The notes beneath the pieces are model-generated. The model did not search any database, was not told the origin of the DNA, and saw only the letters and a program-made list of their open reading frames with translations. From the NCBI RefSeq assembly GCF_019991125.1, contig NZ_JAGENB010000002.1, positions 806,001 through 870,000 on the forward strand: a stretch of DNA of 64,000 nt. The letters run 5' to 3'. This stretch comes from Phyllobacterium calauticae (GTDB taxonomy: Bacteria; Pseudomonadota; Alphaproteobacteria; Rhizobiales; Rhizobiaceae). This document shows, one piece after another, positions 9,795 through 18,607 of this stretch. The position numbers were made by a program, and so were the translations under genes. Positions within the stretch are counted from its first letter, which is position 1. Every line of letters starts with the position of its first letter.

Positions 9795-10152
9795 TTCAAT
9801 CCGCTTTTCCGTCACGATCTCGTTGGCGTAATTTAAGTTCAATGCTCCGCTCTTTTTTTGCGATTTGTTTCAATGATTGTGAACCGATTCTTGCAAATCG
9901 CAATCACTCTCAGGCTACTGTTCCTAGCTTATATGCGACTTGTGTCGATTTTTTGAACAGCAGTGCAAAAAAACCACAGCGGATCCCGCAGAGGCAATAT
10001 CACTTCGAAGGCAGGGAATCCATTCTACGGAAGAATGAGAGGCAGCCGGAATGAACGGCGCTGATCACGATATGCCATGACCTCCAGCGAGGTCATGGTT
10101 CCATTCGTGTTTGGGCGGAGGCGGTTCGGGCTACCCCGCAGGAAATGGCTGG
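9795..10152. other. Intergenic region with hairpin, Nudix promoter side
   Basis: No convincing gene. A perfect 9-bp hairpin lies at 10075-10098 (arms CCATGACCT and AGGTCATGG, six-base loop), 55 bases beyond the gpt stop codon; it lacks a T run, so it may be a weak or Rho-assisted 3' end for gpt rather than an intrinsic terminator. The part at 9843-9990 is AT-rich and should hold the Nudix promoter. Confidence 0.45.
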
Positions 10153-10650
10153 TTAGCCCCGGTGTCCCTTGGTGATCGGTTCCTGATAGGTCAGGCCCAT
10201 ATCCCAGGGGAAATAGATCCAGGTGTCCTGCGAGACTTCCGTGACGAACGTATCGATCAGCGGGCGGCCCTTCGGCTTGGCGTAGACCGTGGCAAAATGC
10301 GCCTTGGGCATCATGGCGCGCACGACCGCAGCGGTTTTGCCGGTATCGGTCAGGTCGTCGATGACGAGAATGCCCTCACCACCATCTTGCAGAAGGCGCG
10401 GATCGACGTCCTTCAGCACCTTGAGTTCGCCCTGTTCCTCATAGTCGTGGTAGGAGGCAATGCAGACGGTTTCGATCATGCGGATGCCGAGCTCGCGGCA
10501 GATGATTGCCGCCGGTACGAGGCCGCCGCGGGTGATGGCAACCATGGCGCGCCATTCGCGCTGCATGCCCGCGACACGCCAGGCAAGGGCACGGGCGTCC
10601 CGATGGAACTGGTCCCAGGACACCGGAAAAGCTTTATCGGGAAGAGACAT
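10153..10650 (-). CDS. gpt: Xanthine(-guanine) phosphoribosyltransferase
   Basis: A 165-residue type I phosphoribosyltransferase that converts xanthine, guanine or hypoxanthine plus PRPP to the nucleotide in purine salvage. The PRPP-binding loop [13 protein letters not shown] (about residues 93-105) and the early [10 protein letters not shown] segment are diagnostic and resemble E. coli Gpt. The start at 10650 has GGAG six bases upstream; an in-frame ATG four codons earlier lies inside that Shine-Dalgarno and is unlikely. The gene is isolated, with a 160-base gap to the stress protein gene. Purine salvage is also represented in the window by adenine deaminase. Confidence 0.92.
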   Translation of the reverse strand: MSLPDKAFPVSWDQFHRDARALAWRVAGMQREWRAMVAITRGGLVPAAIICRELGIRMIETVCIASYHDYEEQGELKVLKDVDPRLLQDGGEGILVIDDLTDTGKTAAVVRAMMPKAHFATVYAKPKGRPLIDTFVTEVSQDTWIYFPWDMGLTYQEPITKGHRG

Positions 10651-10812
10651 GGTGCACTCCATCAGGTAAACACGAAACAGGCGGAGGTTAATCCGCTAGG
10701 GAATGCGTCTCGCAATAGCTGGAAAAGCCTGTCCGTGGCAAGCCGCTTGCGCGGCCCGCTGTTCCCGAGGGTGCAGAAAGATGTGATTTGCGGCTGTCTT
10801 GCGCGGAGTTCG

Positions 10813-11655
10813 TCAGCGTGACATCAGCGTCAGGCATGGCATGTCGGATATGAATGAACTTGTCACCCCGCCAAAAACCCATTCCTTGAGGCGCGACTGG
10901 CTATAGGCACCCATGACGATCAGATCCACCTTGTCGTCGGCAATCTTGCGGCGCAGGATCTTGTCGGCGGCCTCGCCATTGGATTCAATCGTGAAAGGAT
11001 TGACGTTGACGCCGTGGCGGCGCAGGGCGTCCGAGAGCGGGGTGCCCGGAATATCCATGTTCGGGTCGGTGGTTTTCTTCGGATCGATCCAGACGACATC
11101 CGTGCGCTCGGCCTTGATCAGGAAGGGCAGGGAATCGAAAGCCGCCCGCGAAGCCTCGCGCTTGCCATTGAAGGCAACGAGTACGCGGTTGATTTTCGTC
11201 GGGAGTTCGATCTTGTAGGGGACAAACAGCACGGGACGCCCGCTTTCCATGACAAGCGGGTCAGTGACATCGTTGACGCTGTCCGGATCATCCGGGTCCG
11301 GTTGCCCGGCCACGATGATATCCGCACGCAGGGCGCTTTGGGTGACGCCGGCCGACGGGCTGCTGCTCTCCGAGCGGACGATGCGGAACTCGTGGGAAAT
11401 CCTGCCCTTGCCCATTTCCTTGTTGAACAGCGCAGAGATCGCCTCCGAATTCTCCTTGTGGCGCTGTTCATGCGCCTCGAACAGGGTCGTATCGGCAAAA
11501 CCGGTGGGATCTGCGTAAACGATGGGAGAGGGGATCGTGTAAAGGCCGATGATGTGGGTTCGTTCGCTTGAAGAGGCGATCAGCTTTGCCGCGCCCATAA
11601 CCCTTGGCGCCTCGCGCTCGCTGCGGATAAAAGCGATGATCGTGCGAAATGCCAT
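10813..11655 (-). CDS. Universal stress protein, UspA family
   Basis: About 280 residues, roughly twice a single Usp domain, consistent with tandem UspA folds. The C-terminal half carries the nucleotide-binding signature GAYSQSRLKEWVFGGVTSSF near the end, a variant of G-2x-G-9x-G(S/T). The N-terminal half is less conserved. The start at 11655 is preceded by GGAGG at a six-base distance; an upstream ATG lies within that site. UspA proteins help cells survive stress and starvation, often with ATP binding. No operon partner is evident; the neighbours are separated by more than 100 bases. Confidence 0.85.
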   Translation of the reverse strand: MAFRTIIAFIRSEREAPRVMGAAKLIASSSERTHIIGLYTIPSPIVYADPTGFADTTLFEAHEQRHKENSEAISALFNKEMGKGRISHEFRIVRSESSSPSAGVTQSALRADIIVAGQPDPDDPDSVNDVTDPLVMESGRPVLFVPYKIELPTKINRVLVAFNGKREASRAAFDSLPFLIKAERTDVVWIDPKKTTDPNMDIPGTPLSDALRRHGVNVNPFTIESNGEAADKILRRKIADDKVDLIVMGAYSQSRLKEWVFGGVTSSFISDMPCLTLMSR

Positions 11656-11780
11656 GCGGGCCTCCATCGGTTGACAGGTCGATCTTGCTATTCAGAGCAT
11701 TATACGCTCCGAACGCAAGACCGGCGCGTGTGATTTTATCGCAGGTGCGAACGGAACGTTGGCCGCAGGCCTATGGTTCC

Positions 11781-12530
11781 TCAGATTTGCTTGGCCGATG
11801 CGAGGTGTTCCACCATGGCCCGTACGGCCTGTTCTGCGGCGGCGAGCTTGTTCTCGTCACGGGCGCGGACAACCAATTCCGTTGAAAACCTGTTGTTTTC
11901 GTACTTCGGATAGGAGCCGATGATCGTATCGGGGTGCGCCGCCTGGATATCGCGCAGCGGTATGGCAATCGTGCCTTCGCCGAAGGGGCAATTGACCGAA
12001 CGGGAAAGCAGCTGCTTGCCGACCCTCAGCGTGGGAATCACATTGTCGAGCATCGCCTGAAAAATCGAGGGAACACCCGCCATCACGTAGACATTGCCGA
12101 TGTTGAACCCGGGCGCGGTCGAGACGGGATTGTCGATATGCACGGAACCGCGCGGCATGCGCGCCATGCGCTGGCGGCTTTCGGTGAACTCCATGCCGCG
12201 CGCCGCGTAATTGTCGCCCATCAGCTGCATGGCCTTGGCGTCATGCTCGCAAGGCACGCCAAATGCCTTGGAAACGGCGTCCGCCGTAATGTCGTCGTGG
12301 GTCGGGCCGATGCCGCCTGAGGTGAAGACATAATCATAGGCGCCGCGCAGGGCATTCAACGCGTCAACGATGCGGTCTTCCTCATCCGGAACAATCCGCA
12401 CTTCCTTCAGATCGATGCCGACCGCCGTCAGAATATCGGCGAGATGGCCAATGTTCTTGTCCTTGGTCCGGCCGGACAGCAACTCGTCGCCAATGGCAAG
12501 CATGGCAGCGCTCACGACTTCATTCGTCAT
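11781..12530 (-). CDS. Molybdopterin-binding (CinA N-terminal-like) protein
   Basis: A 249-residue MoCF_biosynth-domain protein. The opening [19 protein letters not shown], the motif [14 protein letters not shown] and the segment [12 protein letters not shown] are characteristic of the CinA N-terminal domain and of stand-alone YfaY-like proteins. No C-terminal nicotinamide-nucleotide amidase (PncC) domain is present. The start at 12530 has AGGAGAA upstream; the open frame reaches 12617 but without a comparable site. It is divergent from wrbA, with a 173-base shared promoter region. The family is linked to competence/damage-inducible genes and ADP-ribose pyrophosphatase activity, but its role in this organism is not known. 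Confidence 0.83.
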   Translation of the reverse strand: MTNEVVSAAMLAIGDELLSGRTKDKNIGHLADILTAVGIDLKEVRIVPDEEDRIVDALNALRGAYDYVFTSGGIGPTHDDITADAVSKAFGVPCEHDAKAMQLMGDNYAARGMEFTESRQRMARMPRGSVHIDNPVSTAPGFNIGNVYVMAGVPSIFQAMLDNVIPTLRVGKQLLSRSVNCPFGEGTIAIPLRDIQAAHPDTIIGSYPKYENNRFSTELVVRARDENKLAAAEQAVRAMVEHLASAKQI

Positions 12531-12703
12531 CTGGATTCTCCTATCGCGGAGGCGACCGTAATGGGCGCAAACAGCCGCCGCAAGCCATTTCAAATGGTGA
12601 ACAGTTTGTCGCGACAATGTCTGTTTTAATGAACAGCGAAAAGCTTAACCTATGGGCATGGCGGCATTTTCCCGTCCAACCGATGTCAACGATGGAGACG
12701 ATC

Positions 12704-13303
12704 ATGGCCAAGGTGTTGGTGCTTTATTATTCAAGCTGGGGACATATGGAGCAGATGGCCTATGCCGCTGCGGACGGCGCACGGGAAGCCGGCGCTGAGG
12801 TCACTGTCCGGCGCGTGCCGGAACTGGTTCCGCTCGATGTGGCGAAGGCCTATCACTACAAGCTCGACCAGAAGGCAGAGATTGCCACGGTGGACGAGCT
12901 CGAAACCTATGACGCGATCATTGTCGGCGTATCCTCGCGCTTTGGCTCGATGTCGGCGCAGATGAAGAATTTTTTCGACCAGACCGGCGGTCTCTGGGTC
13001 AAGGGCGCGCTGATCAACAAGGTCGGCTCGGTCATGGCGTCTTCAGCCACCCAGCATGGCGGCCAGGAACTGGCGCTTGTTTCCACCCAGTGGCAGATGC
13101 AGCACCACGGCATGATCATCGTGCCGCTCTCCTATGCCTATCAGGCGCAGATGGGCAATGACGTCGTGCGCGGCGGTGCGCCCTATGGCATGACCACGAC
13201 GGCCGATGGCGACGGCTCGCGGCAGCCTTCGGCGCAGGAACTGGAAGGCGCAAAATTCCAGGGCAAGCGCGTTGCCGAGATCACCATCAAGCTGCACGGC
13301 TGA
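12704..13303 (+). CDS. wrbA: NAD(P)H:quinone oxidoreductase, flavodoxin-like
   Basis: A 199-residue FMN-binding quinone reductase of the WrbA family, which performs two-electron reduction of quinones and limits redox stress. Visible features: N-terminal flavodoxin loop [17 protein letters not shown], the segment [22 protein letters not shown] and a C-terminal [19 protein letters not shown], all family hallmarks. Length equals that of E. coli WrbA (about 198). The ATG at 12704 follows GGAGACG; the frame is open upstream but the extra 29 residues do not match the family. It ends six bases from the convergent map stop; a 7-bp inverted repeat (13298-13314) spans both stop codons. Confidence 0.94.
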   Translation: MAKVLVLYYSSWGHMEQMAYAAADGAREAGAEVTVRRVPELVPLDVAKAYHYKLDQKAEIATVDELETYDAIIVGVSSRFGSMSAQMKNFFDQTGGLWVKGALINKVGSVMASSATQHGGQELALVSTQWQMQHHGMIIVPLSYAYQAQMGNDVVRGGAPYGMTTTADGDGSRQPSAQELEGAKFQGKRVAEITIKLHG

Positions 13304-13308
13304 TTGAA

Positions 13309-14103
13309 TCAGCCAGCCGGCGCAAGCCGCCTGAGCGGTCCTGCCGCCCATTCGTCGGGACGCAGCGTCAGCACGGATACACCGGAGGCTGTAACGGCAA
13401 CGGTGTGTTCAAACTGCGCGGAAAGTAACCCGTCTCTCGTCACGACAGTCCAGCCGTCGGCTTGCGTTTTTACGGTCCGGCGGCCCTGATTGAGCATCGG
13501 CTCGATGGTGAAAACCATGCCCTCACGCAGGGTGAGGCCGGTTCCCGGCTTTCCGAAGTGCAGGATCTGTGGTTCCTCATGCATTTCCCGGCCGATGCCG
13601 TGACCGCAATATTCATGCACCACGGAATAGCCATGGCGCTTGGCATGGCGTTCGATTGCCCAGCCGATGTCACCAAGCCGCGCACCCGGTCGAACGGCGC
13701 GGATACCCATCCACATGGCTTCGTAAGCGGTGTGGACCAGCCGCCTGGCGGCCAGATTGACGTTGCCAACGAGATAGGTCTTGCTGGAATCTGCGATATA
13801 GCCATTCTTCTCCAGCGTGATGTCGAAATTGACGATGTCGCCGTCCCGAAGCACATCCGATTGGGAGGGGACGCCATGGCAGACCACATCGTTCACCGAA
13901 GAATTCAGCACAAAACCATAGCCGTACTGGCCTTTGCTCGCAGGGCGGGCCTGAAGATCATGGACGATGAAACGCTCGACCATTTCATTGATCTGAAGTG
14001 TCGACATGCCGATCAGCGAGGTTCGATCCAGCAGCCCGAACACGGACGCCAGCAGCCGGCCGGATTCGGCCAGCAATGCCAGTTCCTGGGGCTGCTTCGT
14101 CAT
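13309..14103 (-). CDS. map: Type I methionine aminopeptidase coupled to a ParD-like gene
   Basis: A 264-residue metalloprotease that removes the initiator Met. All catalytic residues are visible: His76 (HGVP), metal ligands Asp94, Asp105, His168, Glu201 and Glu232, each exactly three lower than the E. coli Map numbering. There is no N-terminal zinc-finger extension. The start codon overlaps the stop of the upstream ParD-like antitoxin gene (ATGA), so the two are almost certainly co-expressed. Such a genomic setting is unusual for a housekeeping map and suggests this is an additional, accessory copy; a main copy would be expected elsewhere in the genome. Confidence 0.93.
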   Translation of the reverse strand: MTKQPQELALLAESGRLLASVFGLLDRTSLIGMSTLQINEMVERFIVHDLQARPASKGQYGYGFVLNSSVNDVVCHGVPSQSDVLRDGDIVNFDITLEKNGYIADSSKTYLVGNVNLAARRLVHTAYEAMWMGIRAVRPGARLGDIGWAIERHAKRHGYSVVHEYCGHGIGREMHEEPQILHFGKPGTGLTLREGMVFTIEPMLNQGRRTVKTQADGWTVVTRDGLLSAQFEHTVAVTASGVSVLTLRPDEWAAGPLRRLAPAG

Positions 14104-14312
14104 GCTTCACTCGCGGCCAGTGGTTGCGCCGATACGCCGGCGGAACTGAGCTCGCGCTCGATGATCGCGGTGAAACTGAGCGTCGGATTGGTCTCGCAGA
14201 GCATGCCGATTTTGATCCAATAGGTGGCCTGCGCATTGATTGAGCGGCACGATACTTTGCTCGCCCTGCGCAGTTGATCGTGCAGATCGTCATCTATGCT
14301 CACAATACCCAT
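14100..14312 (-). CDS. ParD-like antitoxin-family protein
   Basis: A 70-residue small protein starting MGIVSIDDDLHDQLRRASK, followed by SRSINAQATYWIKIGMLCETNPTLSF (given here in two parts: SINAQA then YWIKIGMLCE, NPTLSF). The basic, helix-rich N-terminus with RSINAQA is the hallmark of the Pfam ParD-like family (type II antitoxin fold, ribbon-helix-helix-like). No RelE/ParE toxin gene is adjacent; instead the stop overlaps the start of a methionine aminopeptidase. Upstream, four contiguous 11-bp units (14318-14361) look like an autoregulatory operator, and GGAGA serves as ribosome site. Start at 14312 is chosen by homology and this site; the longer open frame runs through tRNA-Leu and is not real. 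Confidence 0.8.
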   Translation of the reverse strand: MGIVSIDDDLHDQLRRASKVSCRSINAQATYWIKIGMLCETNPTLSFTAIIERELSSAGVSAQPLAASEA

Positions 14313-14317
14313 GGGTA

Positions 14318-14361
14318 TCTCCATATATGGTTCGTATATGAATCGTATATAATACGGATAT
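14318..14361 (-). promoter_or_regulatory. Four 11-bp direct repeats, probable antitoxin operator
   Basis: Read on the minus strand the 44 bases split into four contiguous units: ATATCCGTATT, ATATACGATTC, ATATACGAACC and ATATATGGAGA. Each begins ATAT and the middle two share ATATACGA. The 11-base period puts the copies on the same helix face. The last unit contains the ribosome-binding GGAGA, so a bound protein would block both promoter and translation start. Confidence 0.55.
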
Positions 14362-14418
14362 GAAAAGGCCAAGGGTAACGTTGCACAGCAGCATGATGAA
14401 ACGTGCGGGGATGGGAAA

Positions 14419-14504
14419 TGGTGCGGACGGCGGGGGTCGAACCCGCATGACCTATGGCCGAGGGATTTTAAGTCCCTTGCGTCTACCAGTTTCGCCACGT
14501 CCGC
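14419..14504 (-). tRNA. tRNA-Leu (anticodon UAA)
   Basis: An 86-nucleotide class II tRNA with encoded CCA. The 7-bp acceptor pairs GCGGACG (14498-14504) with CGTCCGC (14423-14429). The anticodon loop ACTTAAAAT gives UAA for leucine; a long variable arm (CCTCGGCCATAGGTCAT region) and a T-loop GGTTCGACC are present. Confidence 0.96.
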
Positions 14505-14719
14505 GCGCCTATGCTTTTCAACGGTTCGGACGATTCCGTCAACAGCCGTTTGCCGGAAAATCGGGGCTCGATCACGTTCCCACGCCCATGGTCCAATGAC
14601 CGGGCCCCGAAGCCGGAAGCAACCGGCATGACAGAGACGGATGAAGGGCACGGAAATTTAGTTGAAAGTTCAGATTAATTTTTGGCGCTATTGTCTTCAC
14701 AAGAAAGCGCAAAAGGAAA

Positions 14720-14745
14720 GGGCGGGATACTGACCGATCCCGCCC
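14720..14745 (-). terminator. Intrinsic terminator, minus strand
   Basis: Stem of 9 bp (GGGCGGGAT with ATCCCGCCC) and an 8-base loop. Read on the minus strand it is followed by TTTCCTTTT. No annotated minus-strand gene lies just upstream (to the right), so it may end a small RNA. Confidence 0.5.
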
Positions 14746-14975
14746 CTTCACCCCACCCCAGGAATTGTTCTTGTTTTGGTGAGGCTTGAATATTCGTGTG
14801 AGATTTGCTGTTCAGATGCCGCCGTCAATCTTGCATTCCAAGCGCACCAAGTACTCAGCGCTCTGTCGTTTCACCACTCACAGGCTGCCGACCGCATTAA
14901 TCGTAGACGTTATGCTCGATCTCTCCCTGAACATTGCAACTACAGTTAGCGACATTAGCCACTTGCATTGACTTG

Positions 14976-15000
14976 AAAAGGGACGCTGCTGTCCCTTTTT
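14976..15000 (+). terminator. Strong intrinsic terminator
   Basis: Nine-bp stem AAAAGGGAC with GTCCCTTTT around loop GCTGCT, with five T at the plus-strand end (14996-15000). The flanking A and T runs make it usable on both strands. Confidence 0.65.
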
Positions 15001-15143
15001 GCATTATGCCCATTGCGCCGACCCAAATGTGCGCAAAGCATTTCATGCGACGGGATGTGCGGCCCCATCATCGACTGCACGTACTGGTGGATTTCCACAT
15101 CCAGTTGGACTAGAAGCGGCTTATCCAAAAGTATGAGAGAACA

Positions 15144-16640
15144 ATGTCCGCTATTCCGCTTCAATCTCCATTGCGCAGTGTCAGACAGCTGGCGTCGGAG
15201 AATCCGGGGCTGCTGTTTGTTCTGCTGTATTTCGCCTTTCAGGTGGTGTTCCTGACGATTATTTCCAACGGCGCCGGTGTCGACGATGCCGAGCAGCTGG
15301 CCTATGTCGGCGCGCTGCAATGGGGCTATGGCGGTTCGCAGCCGCCGCTTTATACCTGGATAAACAGTGTGGCGGGGGATATCCTCGGCATCCGCATGTC
15401 GACCGTCTTCCTGGTGAAGTTCGGCATGCTGGCGAGCCTTTTTGTCAGCGTTTATGCCGGCGCCCGGCTGCTGGGAATGCGCAAAGCCGTTGCGGCGGCC
15501 GGCATGGTCGGCGTGTTTCTCCTGCCGCAGATCGCGTGGGAATCGCAGCGAACCCTGACGCACTCCGTCGGCGCGACCACCGGTTGCGCCTGGGCATTCC
15601 TTGCCTTCGCCTGGCACATGAAATCGCGCTCCTGGCTGTCTGCCGCCTTGCTGGGGCTGGGCATCGCGGCCGGTCTTCTCGGAAAATTCAATGCGGGCTT
15701 TTTTCTCGTCGGCTTGATCCTGGCCGGCCTTTCTGTTCCAGCCTACCGGGCCGTTCTTCTGTCGTCCAAATCCATTCTGACACTTGCCGCTTTTTTTGCC
15801 GCCGTGACGCCGACTGCCCTTTGGGCGCTCTCCCACATGGACAACCTCCTGGCGCGCTCGCACAAGTTCCAGATCAACGAGGGCGGGCAGTTCATCGCCA
15901 GCCGGTTGCACGGCGAATGGAAACTGTTCCTCAATGGCATCCTCTTCTCGGGTGTCGCGCTGGTATTCTTTGCCGTCGCCTGGTGGCGGAGCCGGGCGCA
16001 GCAGATCACGCCGAAGGCAGGTTTGAGCGACGGCGAAACCTTTCTCGGCCGTGTTCTGTTTTTCGCCCTGGCCGCCGTCTTTGTCGGCGTGCTCGTGAGC
16101 GGTGCCGCCGAGGTGAAGGATCGCTGGCTGCAACCGGTGCTTTTTCTGTCGCCGCTTTATCTGGCAATGCTGCTCGGCCGTTACATCGCGTCGGATCTGC
16201 CGCTGAAACGTTTTGCCATTGTCGGTGCGCTGTGCGGACTTGCGGTCATTCCGATACTGGCCGTCAATATCCTCTATGCCTATGAGGGCGGCGCTCCGTC
16301 CATCGGCCAGCTGGACTATGGCAAGCTCTACGCGGCGACACGGGCCGACGGACATTATGTGACCGTGGTTTCGGACGGTCCGCAATTGCCGGGGAATCTG
16401 CGTCTTTACGATCAGTCCTTGAGCCCGATCCACTGGGAAATGCCCAATGCGGCGGCCCGTATCCGTTTTCCCGCGCTGTTTGTCTGGTTTGGCGAAGCTC
16501 CGAACCCGGTGGTGCAGGGGCTGATGCAAGGCGCCGGCATGACCAACCCGCCCACGGACATCAAGCACATAACGCTGGGTTACAAATACTATCCCGATCA
16601 GACCAAGGTTGTGAGCTACGTGGTTGTTCCGGCGCCTTGA
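15144..16640 (+). CDS. Membrane glycosyltransferase, GT39/ArnT-like (PMT family)
   Basis: A 498-residue polytopic inner-membrane protein. After the first helix (about residues 24-42) comes the acidic catalytic-loop signature GVDDAEQLAYV and then QPPLYTWI, matching the DD/DE-type first loop and downstream aromatic region of dolichyl/undecaprenyl-phosphate sugar transferases. About ten hydrophobic helices follow (around 80-100, 110-125, 133-150, 160-195, 215-235, 270-285, 305-325, 338-350, 360-380), ending in a soluble C-terminal domain of about 110 residues. Such enzymes move a sugar from a polyprenyl-phosphate carrier to lipid A, glycan or protein on the periplasmic side. The gene stands alone; acceptor and sugar are unknown. 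Confidence 0.8.
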   Translation: MSAIPLQSPLRSVRQLASENPGLLFVLLYFAFQVVFLTIISNGAGVDDAEQLAYVGALQWGYGGSQPPLYTWINSVAGDILGIRMSTVFLVKFGMLASLFVSVYAGARLLGMRKAVAAAGMVGVFLLPQIAWESQRTLTHSVGATTGCAWAFLAFAWHMKSRSWLSAALLGLGIAAGLLGKFNAGFFLVGLILAGLSVPAYRAVLLSSKSILTLAAFFAAVTPTALWALSHMDNLLARSHKFQINEGGQFIASRLHGEWKLFLNGILFSGVALVFFAVAWWRSRAQQITPKAGLSDGETFLGRVLFFALAAVFVGVLVSGAAEVKDRWLQPVLFLSPLYLAMLLGRYIASDLPLKRFAIVGALCGLAVIPILAVNILYAYEGGAPSIGQLDYGKLYAATRADGHYVTVVSDGPQLPGNLRLYDQSLSPIHWEMPNAAARIRFPALFVWFGEAPNPVVQGLMQGAGMTNPPTDIKHITLGYKYYPDQTKVVSYVVVPAP

Positions 16641-16792
16641 CAAGCAGACGGATAGGCATGCCGCCCTTATCGTCTGACGCCGTGCGGCGATTGCCCCAAG
16701 ATTTCAGGTTTTTTTCAACGATTGCGCTGGAATCACGGTTGCAGGCGTCTTTTTCGTATATGGATTATATTCGTAATGAGTGAGGTGATGAG

Positions 16793-18607
16793 ATGAGCAG
16801 ACAGGCGAGAACCAGCAACAAGCCGCAGGCATGGATAGAAGCAGCGCCCTTGCTGGTGGATGTCGCCATGGGCCGCAGTCATGCCGATCTTGTCGTGCGC
16901 AACGGCCGCCTTGTCAGCGTGTATTCCGGCGAGATTATTGCGGGCATCGATATCGCCGTTGCTGCCGGACGGTTTGCCTTTGTCGGTCATGGTGCCGAAC
17001 ACTGCATCGGGCCCAAAACCAAGGTGATCGATGCGGGCGGCCGCTACCTCGTGCCGGGCCTGTGCGATGCGCATATGCATGTGGAAAGCGGGATGGTCAC
17101 CGTCACCGAATTCACACGTGCCGTCATCCCGCATGGCACGACCTCCATGTTCATCGATCCGCATGAAATCGCCAATGTGCTTGGTCTGGAGGGCGTCCGG
17201 CTCATGCATGACGAGGCGCTGGCCATGCCGATCAACGTGCATGTGCAGATGCCGAGCTGTGTCCCGTCGGCGCCGGGGTTGGAAAATGCCGGTGCCGCCA
17301 TCAGCCCGGCCGATGTGGCGGAAGCCATGACATGGCCGAACATTGTCGGGCTCGGCGAGGTGATGAATTTCCCCGGTGTCGCCAACAATGATGCGACCAT
17401 GCGCGGCGGTATCGATGCGACGGTCAAGGCAGGCAAGACCGTGGGCGGGCATTTTGCCTCGCCGGAACTCGGCCGTGCCTTCCATGGCTATGTGGCAGGC
17501 GGGCCGGAGGACGATCACGAGGGCACGCGCATGGAAGATGCCATTGCCCGCGTGCGTCAGGGCATGCGCGCCATGCTGCGGCTTGGTTCAGCCTGGTATG
17601 ATGTCGCAAGCCAGATCAAGGCGGTGACGGAGCAGGGGCTCGATCCGCGCAATTTCATCCTGTGCACCGACGACAGCCATTCCGGCACGCTGGTCAATGA
17701 CGGTCACATGGACCGGGTGGTTCGCCACGCGATTGCGCAGGGGCTGAAGCCGGTGACGGCGATCCAGATGGCGACGCTCAACACCGCCCAGCATTTCCGG
17801 ATGGAGCGCGAGATCGGGTCGATCACACCCGGCCGCCTTGCCGATTTCCTCATTGTTTCGGATCTCGCCAATCTGACCATCGACCGGGTCTATGGCCGCG
17901 GCGTGCTCCTGGCGGAAAAGGGCAAGCTTGCCGCCGACATTCCGGCCTATGACTATCCGGCTTTTGCCAAGAATACGATCAAGCTCGGCAAGAAACTCAA
18001 TGCCAGGGATTTCGACATCAGGGCACCGAAACCCGGCAAGCAGGTGACGGCGCGGGTGATCGGCGTCATCGAGAACCAGGCACCGACAAAGGCGCTGGAG
18101 GCGGAACTGCCGGTATCCGACGGCATCGTGCAGATGGACCGGCGCAATGATGTGTGCCAGATCGCTCTGGTGGAGCGGCATCGCGGCACCGGAGCCGTGG
18201 TCAACGGCTTTGTCTCCGGCTTCGGTTATACGCTGGATTGCGCCATGGCGTCGACAGTTGCCCATGACAGCCACCACATGATCGTTGTCGGCACCAACAA
18301 GGATGACATGGCAAAAGCCGCCAACCGCCTCGGCGAAGTCGGCGGTGGCGTGGTGCTGTTCTCCAAGGGACGCGAGTTGGCGCTGGTCGAAATGCCGATT
18401 GCCGGACTGATGTCGGACCAGCGGGCGGAAGTTGTTGCAGCCAAGGCGGACAAGCTGGTGAATGCCATGCGCGCCATGGGATGCAGCCTGAACAACGCCT
18501 ATATGCAGCACTCGCTGTTGGCGCTGGTGGTCATTCCCGAATTGCGTATTTCCGATGTCGGCATTATCGATGTCAGAACATTCGAGAAGGTTGACCTGTT
18601 CCTATGA
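16793..18607 (+). CDS. ade: Adenine deaminase
   Basis: A 604-residue amidohydrolase that converts adenine to hypoxanthine in purine salvage. The metal-binding motif DAHMHVES (near residue 90), IDPHEIANVLG, the GEVMNFPGV segment, AGGPEDDHEG, and CTDDSHSG are all signature stretches of bacterial adenine deaminase. The start at 16793 follows a GAGTGAGGTGATGAG region that supplies the ribosome site. The stop overlaps the start of the threonine ammonia-lyase gene (ATGA), an unexpected functional pairing. The product hypoxanthine could feed the Gpt enzyme encoded about 6 kb away. Confidence 0.96.
   Translation: MSRQARTSNKPQAWIEAAPLLVDVAMGRSHADLVVRNGRLVSVYSGEIIAGIDIAVAAGRFAFVGHGAEHCIGPKTKVIDAGGRYLVPGLCDAHMHVESGMVTVTEFTRAVIPHGTTSMFIDPHEIANVLGLEGVRLMHDEALAMPINVHVQMPSCVPSAPGLENAGAAISPADVAEAMTWPNIVGLGEVMNFPGVANNDATMRGGIDATVKAGKTVGGHFASPELGRAFHGYVAGGPEDDHEGTRMEDAIARVRQGMRAMLRLGSAWYDVASQIKAVTEQGLDPRNFILCTDDSHSGTLVNDGHMDRVVRHAIAQGLKPVTAIQMATLNTAQHFRMEREIGSITPGRLADFLIVSDLANLTIDRVYGRGVLLAEKGKLAADIPAYDYPAFAKNTIKLGKKLNARDFDIRAPKPGKQVTARVIGVIENQAPTKALEAELPVSDGIVQMDRRNDVCQIALVERHRGTGAVVNGFVSGFGYTLDCAMASTVAHDSHHMIVVGTNKDDMAKAANRLGEVGGGVVLFSKGRELALVEMPIAGLMSDQRAEVVAAKADKLVNAMRAMGCSLNNAYMQHSLLALVVIPELRISDVGIIDVRTFEKVDLFL

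Larger units (their letters stand above)
14505..15143. other. Long intergenic region with two opposed terminators
   Basis: About 640 bases with no convincing protein gene. It holds a minus-strand terminator at 14720-14745 and a strong bidirectional terminator at 14976-15000. Both imply that at least one short transcript originates between 14750 and 14970. A weak plus-strand open frame (TTG at 14786, RBS-like GGTGAGG, 61 codons) stops at 14971, five bases before the terminator stem; a shorter ATG start lies at 14912. The tRNA-Leu promoter should lie just right of 14505. Confidence 0.4.

Noticed and set aside
14100-14651. 183-codon version of the ParD-like gene
   Set aside because: It would run through tRNA-Leu; homology and ribosome site support the 70-residue start at 14312.
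14890-14970. Minus-strand 23-residue peptide with CSC (MQVANVANCSCNVQ...), methanobactin-like?
   Set aside because: No ribosome site, it starts right after the terminator hairpin, and no biosynthetic genes are near.
14955-16643. Long minus-strand open frame opposite the GT39-like gene
   Set aside because: Arg/Gly/Gln/His-rich shadow of a well-supported membrane protein; no motif or ribosome site.
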